From Collinsella sp. TF08-11AT (lineage in GTDB: Bacteria; Actinomycetota; Coriobacteriia; Coriobacteriales; Coriobacteriaceae), in the NCBI RefSeq assembly GCF_003437035.1, contig NZ_QSRL01000005.1:62250-126249 (forward strand): a DNA stretch of 64,000 bases, written 5' to 3'. The notes beneath the pieces are model-generated. The model ran no database searches, had not been told where the DNA came from, and was given only the letters and a program-made list of their open reading frames with translations. Both the position numbers and the translations under genes were made by a program. Positions 59,473-64,000 of this stretch are shown one piece after another (the first letter of the stretch is position 1; each line of letters starts with the position of its first letter).

Positions 59473-60375
59473 CTAGAAACCGTGGCGCTCGAGAAAGCGG
59501 AAGGCTAGGCGAATCCAAGGACGAACCGCCACCTGCTTGTCCTCGTTGTCGACCGCGGTGTTGGCGTTACCGAGCGAAAGGCCGTGGCCGCCCTGGTCAA
59601 AGACGTGCATCTCGCATGCGACGCCCTCCTCGGCCATGCGCTGCGCAAACGGGTAGACCTGCGCGATCGGCGCCGTCTTGTCGTCGGACACGCCCCACAC
59701 AAAGGTCGGCGGCATCTGACGCGAAACATGCGTGGTGGGGCAGATATCGGCCAGGTGCTCGTCGGTGGCCTCGCCGCCCGTCACCATCGACAGATAGTCG
59801 TTGAGTAAATCGCGCCCCGTCTTGCCACCCGTCTTGGGCACGCGCAGGTCGATGCGCGGGTCGCGCGTCTGCATATCACGCACATAGGCAAAGTCGAGCA
59901 GCGGATAGCCCAGCACCACGGCATCGGGGCGAATGTCGTCCGGACGCGCCCCGGCAAGTGCCGCGAAGGGGCCGGTCTTCCACTGCGTTGCCAGCGAGGC
60001 ACAGATCATGCCGCCCGCCGAGAATCCCACGACGCACACGCGCTTAGGATCGACATGCCACTCGTCGGCGTTGGCGCGCACCGTGGCGACCATCTTGGCA
60101 AGATCTGCCTGGGGGCGCGGAAAGCTCACGTCACCCGTAGAACTCGTGACATAGTTGAGCACAAAGGCCTGGTAGCCGCGGTCCAAAAATGCAAACGCCA
60201 CCGGGTCCTGCTCGTGCGGAGCGATATGCGTAAACCCGCCTCCGCCGCAGATGATCACCGCGGGGCGGCGGCCATTGGGCTTGTCGGGCAGCGGCTCGGC
60301 ACCCAGATACGTAAAGGTCGCCGGATAATCCTCGGTCGGCTCCTCGCCCCACAGCGCATAGTTCTCGACAATCAT
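59473..60375 (-). CDS. Alpha/beta hydrolase, esterase/acetylxylan-esterase-like
   Basis: The 300-residue protein has VIICGGGGFTHIAPHEQDP (oxyanion region), VVGFSAGGMICASLA with the Ser, GVSDDKTAPIAQVYPF with the Asp, and FDQGGHGLSLG with the His. It belongs to the BD-FAE/esterase-lipase group acting on acylated sugars or small esters. There is no signal peptide. GAAGGGAG precedes ATG 60375. It diverges from the EIIA-Glc gene. Confidence 0.88.
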   Translation of the reverse strand: MIVENYALWGEEPTEDYPATFTYLGAEPLPDKPNGRRPAVIICGGGGFTHIAPHEQDPVAFAFLDRGYQAFVLNYVTSSTGDVSFPRPQADLAKMVATVRANADEWHVDPKRVCVVGFSAGGMICASLATQWKTGPFAALAGARPDDIRPDAVVLGYPLLDFAYVRDMQTRDPRIDLRVPKTGGKTGRDLLNDYLSMVTGGEATDEHLADICPTTHVSRQMPPTFVWGVSDDKTAPIAQVYPFAQRMAEEGVACEMHVFDQGGHGLSLGNANTAVDNEDKQVAVRPWIRLAFRFLERHGF

Positions 60376-60561
60376 ATGTGCTCCCTTCGCGCAAATTATG
60401 CGCCCTTGTTTTTGCCTTCAAGCGTACCCCACTTGAACCCGTGGCGCAGAAACACACCAGCAATAAGTTTCCCTTCAACTGATATATCACATAATCCCAG
60501 CTCAGAGGTATCGCTGAGCAGCGTAAAATAGGGGGCGTTGACCAAGCCGCGAAACACATAT

Positions 60562-60571
60562 GAAACGTTTC
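60562..60571. promoter_or_regulatory. LacI/CcpA-type palindrome upstream of EIIA-Glc
   Basis: TGAAACGTTTCC holds the perfect 10-bp palindrome GAAACGTTTC, like a catabolite-responsive or LacI-family operator. It is 48 bases upstream of the EIIA start and just after a TTGACC (60538-60543). Confidence 0.5.
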
Positions 60572-60618
60572 CGGCAAACCAAACGCGCGATATGCGCCTA
60601 TTTAAGTTGGAGGCAACT

Positions 60619-61182
60619 ATGGGTCTGCTCGATTCGCTTAAGTCCACCTTCACCTCGACCGGCGAGGCGTCCGTTCCGCCCGCAGCAAGCTTCGCCACCC
60701 GCGAAGGCGTCATCTATGCCCCCGTCAACGGCGTGCTCGTCAACCTGGACGAAGTTCCCGACGAGACGATCGCCTCGGGCATGCTTGGCCAGGGCTATGG
60801 CATCGAGCCCATTACCGGCACCATCTATGCGCCCGCCAACGGCCGCATCGGCGCCACCACTGTCACCAACCACTCCATTGGCATGATCACCGAGGACGGT
60901 CTTCGCGTGTTCATCCATGTTGGCCTGGGCACCGTGGAAATGAACGGCAAGGGTTTTGCCCGCTTTGTCGAGATGGGCGATGTGGTCAAGGCAGGCCAGC
61001 CGCTCATCAGCTTCGACCGCGAGGCCATTAAGGCCGCTGGTCACGAGGACATCGTGACCGTCATCGTCTCCGAGCTCGATCGTCTTAAGAGCATCGACCA
61101 TGTCGGCGAGTCTGGAACGCTTATCGGCGGCAACCCGCTCGTCAAGCTTGGCGACCCGCTGCTGGTAGCCAAGACCAAGTAG
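60619..61182 (+). CDS. crr: PTS glucose-specific EIIA, stand-alone
   Basis: From ATG 60619 ([18 protein letters not shown]) the protein is 187 residues. The EIIA-Glc core has [37 protein letters not shown] with one active His and [14 protein letters not shown] with the phosphorylated His. It phosphorylates an EIIBC and may act as a regulatory EIIA. GGAGGCAAC precedes this ATG; the frame extends upstream without similarity. It could serve the orphan EIIC at 19094. Confidence 0.92.
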   Translation: MGLLDSLKSTFTSTGEASVPPAASFATREGVIYAPVNGVLVNLDEVPDETIASGMLGQGYGIEPITGTIYAPANGRIGATTVTNHSIGMITEDGLRVFIHVGLGTVEMNGKGFARFVEMGDVVKAGQPLISFDREAIKAAGHEDIVTVIVSELDRLKSIDHVGESGTLIGGNPLVKLGDPLLVAKTK

Positions 61183-61221
61183 CCAGGCCCCGCGCCACAC
61201 AGCCAAAAGGCACCTCGTCAA

Positions 61222-61257
61222 GCGCCCGCGACCATCTGGCCGCGGGCGCTTTTCGTT
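61222..61257 (+). terminator. Terminator after EIIA-Glc
   Basis: CGCCCGCG pairs with CGCGGGCG around a 10-base loop, followed by CTTTTCGTTT, 40 bases past the stop. Confidence 0.88.
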
Positions 61258-61363
61258 TGAAAAACCATCCCGCCAATGCCTTATCTGTATAGCCCAAATG
61301 AGCCGAGCTGCTAGAATATCGAACTGTATGGATAGCTATCATTCAACCGTTATGGGAGGATAC

Positions 61364-62767
61364 GTGAACCGCACCAAAATCGCGCAGCTCTATGCCGATG
61401 CCGAGTCGCTCGGCGGCCAGACCGTCACCGTCGCCGGCTGGGTCAAGTCCGTCCGCGACATGAAGAACTTTGGCTTTGTTACGCTCAACGACGGCAGCTG
61501 CTTCCGCGACCTGCAGGTCGTCATGAACCGCGAGGCACTCGACAACTACGACGAGATCGCCCATCAAAACGTCTCGGCCGCACTCATTTGCACCGGCACC
61601 GTCAAGCTGACCCCCGATGCGCCCCAGCCTTTCGAGCTTTCTGCCACCTCCATCGAGGTCGAGGGCGTCAGCGCCCCGGATTACCCGCTGCAGAAGAAGC
61701 GCGCAACCGTCGAGTTCCTGCGCACCCAGCAGCACCTGCGCCCGCGCACCAACCTGTTCCGCGCCGTGTTCCGCATCCGCTCTGTCGCGGCTGCTGCCAT
61801 CCACCGCTTCTTCCAAGAGCAGGGCTTTGTCTACGTCAACACCCCCATCATCACCACGAGTGACTGCGAGGGCGCCGGCGAGATGTTCCGCGTGACCACG
61901 CTCGACCCCAAAAATCCGCCCCTCACCGAGTCCGGCGAGGTCGACTGGAGCCAGGACTTCTTTGGCAAGCATGCGAGCCTCACCGTGTCCGGCCAGCTCA
62001 ATGCCGAGAACTTTGCCATGGCCTTTGGCGACGTGTACACCTTTGGCCCCACCTTCCGTGCCGAGAACTCCAACACCACGCGCCACGCCGCCGAGTTTTG
62101 GATGATCGAGCCCGAGATGGCCTTTGCCGACCTTAACGACTATATGGATAACGCCGAGGCCATGCTCAAGTATGTCCTCAAGGACGTCATGGCAACCTGC
62201 CCCGACGAGCTCAATATGCTCAACAAGTTTGTGGACAAGGGTCTGCTCGAGCGCCTGGACCATGTCGCCAACTCCGACTTTGCCCGCGTTACCTACACCG
62301 AGGCCGTCGAGATCCTGGAGCAGGCCGTCGCCGCCGGTCACAAGTTTGACTATCCCGTGAGCTGGGGCATCGACCTGCAAACCGAGCACGAGCGTTTCCT
62401 GACCGAGGAACACTTTAAGCGACCGACTTTTGTGACCGACTACCCGGCCGAGATCAAGGCGTTCTACATGCGCATGAACGAGGACGGCAAGACCGTCGCC
62501 GCCGCCGACTGCCTGGTTCCCGGTATCGGCGAGATTATCGGCGGCTCCCAGCGCGAGGAGCGCCTGGATCTGCTCGAGGCCCGCATCAAGGACCTGGGCA
62601 TGAATCCCGAGCAGTACAAGTACTACCTTGACCTGCGCCGCTACGGTTCCTGCAAGCACGCCGGCTACGGTCTGGGCTTCGAGCGCTTGGTCATGTATCT
62701 GACCGGCGTGGGCAACATCCGCGACGTCCTGCCGCACCCGCGCACCGTGGGCAACGCCGACTTCTAA
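61364..62767 (+). CDS. asnS: Asparaginyl-tRNA synthetase
   Basis: From GTG 61364 the class IIb enzyme is 467 residues, equal to the usual length. It has an OB-fold anticodon domain ([19 protein letters not shown]), motif 2 ([20 protein letters not shown]) and motif 3 ([16 protein letters not shown]). GGGAGG lies just before the GTG; in-frame ATGs upstream lack a site. Confidence 0.96.
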   Translation: MNRTKIAQLYADAESLGGQTVTVAGWVKSVRDMKNFGFVTLNDGSCFRDLQVVMNREALDNYDEIAHQNVSAALICTGTVKLTPDAPQPFELSATSIEVEGVSAPDYPLQKKRATVEFLRTQQHLRPRTNLFRAVFRIRSVAAAAIHRFFQEQGFVYVNTPIITTSDCEGAGEMFRVTTLDPKNPPLTESGEVDWSQDFFGKHASLTVSGQLNAENFAMAFGDVYTFGPTFRAENSNTTRHAAEFWMIEPEMAFADLNDYMDNAEAMLKYVLKDVMATCPDELNMLNKFVDKGLLERLDHVANSDFARVTYTEAVEILEQAVAAGHKFDYPVSWGIDLQTEHERFLTEEHFKRPTFVTDYPAEIKAFYMRMNEDGKTVAAADCLVPGIGEIIGGSQREERLDLLEARIKDLGMNPEQYKYYLDLRRYGSCKHAGYGLGFERLVMYLTGVGNIRDVLPHPRTVGNADF

Positions 62768-62815
62768 TCGTCGGACGCTAGCTCGCGTCGCCACACGCCA
62801 ACGCTCATCGCACAA

Positions 62816-62850
62816 GCGCCTCTCGACATCGGTCGAGAGGCGCTTTTTTC
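62816..62850 (+). terminator. asnS terminator
   Basis: GCGCCTCTCGAC pairs with GTCGAGAGGCGC around a 4-base loop, followed by TTTTTT. Confidence 0.95.
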
Positions 62851-62970
62851 AACAGCACCCGTCAAGCTTTTGGCAAGTTTTTGGTCAGTTGAGCAGGGCT
62901 GTTGAAAACTCGACCCGCCGTTTGCCGACGACTACCGACCGCCCAGAGCGCCCTGCGCCCCTGGGAAAGC

Positions 62971-63021
62971 CCCACGTCCTAGGCTCCATACCGTCGCCAC
63001 CCAAAACGGAAAGGACGTGGG
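62971..63021 (+). promoter_or_regulatory. Hairpin that can hide the ribosome site of the WYL-like regulator
   Basis: CCCACGTCCT (62971-62980) is the exact complement of AGGACGTGGG (63012-63021), which contains the ribosome site AAAGGA of the next gene. Pairing would block translation starting at 63026. Confidence 0.5.
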
Positions 63022-63025
63022 CACC

Positions 63026-63811
63026 ATGACCGAAGCCGCTGTTGAAACCTACGACACCACGACTAGAGGCGCCGCCTCGATGGCAGCCTATCGCGCCGTT
63101 CGCATCCTGCAACTATTAAGCGAAAACACCGGCGAGGACAAGGCCATGCTTTCCGATGAGTTGATCCGGCGCCTCGCCCATCCCGACGACCCCGCCCGCA
63201 TGCCCATCTCGGCGGCGCGGCGCAGTATCTACACCGCCATCTCTGCGCTTCGCCATGCCGGATACGAAATTGAGTACAAACGCGGCGTGGGCTACAAACT
63301 TCTTACCCGCCCGCTCACCGATGAAGAGATCATCCGGCTCCACGGCATGGTCATGCGCAACCGCTCTACGCCCATCGCCATTCGAAAAAGCATGGCGCAG
63401 CACTTAGTTGCCATGGCGAGCGCCGACGTTCGCGGCTACCTCGATACACCCGAACCCGCTCCAAACGCAGGCAGCAAGGCTACCAAGGCAACACACACGC
63501 CCATCAAGCGCATCGACACGTGCGAGCTCGTCGAGCAGGCCATCGACCACGGAACCACGGTGAGTTTTGATATTTCGAGCGTCACGACGCGCGGCGAAAC
63601 CGAAGCAGCACGGATGACACTCCGTCCCTTTGCCATCAGGCAGCGCGATGGCATCTCGTATTTGCTGGGAACGGTCTATGACGCCCGAGGCGCCGATGAC
63701 ACGTTGCGTACCGTAGAGATTGGCCGAATGAGAAACGTCACCACACGTCTCCTCGACGGCAAGAAGCTCTTCGCCGCCCTGGACGAGGACGACACCTCCT
63801 CCGCCGCATAA
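63026..63811 (+). CDS. HTH transcriptional regulator with WYL-like effector domain
   Basis: From ATG 63026 (MTEAAVETYDTTTRGAAS) the protein is 261 residues. The N-terminal part (about 22-90) is a winged helix with SAARRSIYTAISALRHAGYE, followed by YKRGVGYKLLTR. The C-terminal part (about 165-245) is beta-rich, with MTLRPFAIRQRDGISYLLGT as in WYL-type regulators. The target is unknown. AAAGGA is about 10 bases before the ATG. Confidence 0.8.
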   Translation: MTEAAVETYDTTTRGAASMAAYRAVRILQLLSENTGEDKAMLSDELIRRLAHPDDPARMPISAARRSIYTAISALRHAGYEIEYKRGVGYKLLTRPLTDEEIIRLHGMVMRNRSTPIAIRKSMAQHLVAMASADVRGYLDTPEPAPNAGSKATKATHTPIKRIDTCELVEQAIDHGTTVSFDISSVTTRGETEAARMTLRPFAIRQRDGISYLLGTVYDARGADDTLRTVEIGRMRNVTTRLLDGKKLFAALDEDDTSSAA

Positions 63812-63880
63812 GACCCTCCGCCGCCCATTCGACTACCCGTACCGCCCATCCGATTCTGTATTAAAAAACCCGCCAGGCTG

Positions 63881-63911
63881 TTGTAAAAATGGACATCAGC
63901 GCTACTATAGT
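63881..63911 (+). promoter_or_regulatory. Putative promoter of the gene at the window end
   Basis: TTGTAA (63881-63886) and TACTAT (63903-63908) are 16 bases apart, about 65 bases before an ATG with a GGGGG-type ribosome site. Confidence 0.45.
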
Positions 63912-63971
63912 TCCACTTGCACTTTGTCCCAGTGCAGTGTTTCCAGCCATTTTTATACTGGGGGTAATGAT

Positions 63972-64000
63972 ATGAAGGACATCACCATCAGCCGCAGGAG
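63972..64000 (+). CDS. Start of an unidentified gene, cut by the window
   Basis: ATG 63972 follows GGGGGTAATGAT and reads MKDITISRR before the window ends. Nothing more can be said about the product. Confidence 0.4.

Overview
The window is about 60% GC and almost fully coding. It most likely comes from the chromosome of a gut Coriobacteriia, probably Collinsella or a close relative. The basis is inference from the GC content, an IS200-type transposase fragment, the FabK-type fatty-acid cluster with a fused AccD-AccA, the fused FeoA-FeoB, and short GGGACAG-type repeats between genes. No rRNA, tRNA or CRISPR array was found.

Layout. 1-1.6 kb: 5' part of a Gfo/Idh/MocA oxidoreductase, then an accessory scar with short tandem repeats, an IS200 left-end fragment and a DegV-like tail. 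1.6-9.1 kb: a sugar operon on the minus strand made of a LevR-type regulator, a complete mannose-family PTS (IIB, IIC, IID, IIA), a GH172 (DUF2961) glycosidase and a ROK fructokinase. This reads as uptake and cleavage of a fructose- (or arabinofuranose-) containing oligosaccharide. 9.3-10.9 kb: decay zone with a truncated, frameshifted MTA/SAH nucleosidase and a deleted IS3-family transposase. 10.9-16.7 kb: S10 operon from rplC to rplX, closed by a terminator directly after rplX. 17.1-20.3 kb: histidine phosphatase, CDF metal exporter, orphan glucose-family PTS IIC. 20.3-29.5 kb: one FASII/acetyl-CoA carboxylase operon (fabH, acpP, fabK, fabD, fabG, fabF, accB, fabZ, accC, accDA) divergent from birA, which biotinylates AccB. 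30.6-34.0 kb: str operon rpsL-rpsG-fusA with rpsJ at its end. 34.7-36.2 kb: ECF sigma and anti-sigma pair. 36.5-44.5 kb: rpoBC. 44.8-47.0 kb: galU, rplL and rplJ with an L10 leader. 47.5-64 kb: housekeeping and accessory genes, namely an aminotransferase, a GH13 amylase, a DNA glycosylase, an MFS exporter, FeoAB, an APC permease with DDAH and a GntR regulator, an esterase, EIIA-Glc, asnS and a WYL-like regulator.

The strongest unexplained signal is a family of three long palindromes, at 16936-17086, 34213-34353 and 47311-47439. Each lies directly upstream of a ribosomal-protein operon promoter region (rplC, rpsL, rplJ). The three share a 63-69 nt core whose terminal hairpin carries compensatory changes, while their 33-41 bp arms differ completely from one another yet stay perfectly or almost perfectly self-complementary. 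Other points worth a second look are an alpha-CTD-like helix-hairpin-helix domain at the C-terminus of RpoC, the GH172-PTS-fructokinase locus with a degenerate LevR ATPase, a LexA-type palindrome upstream of rpoBC, and a duplicated operator at the fabH/birA divergence.
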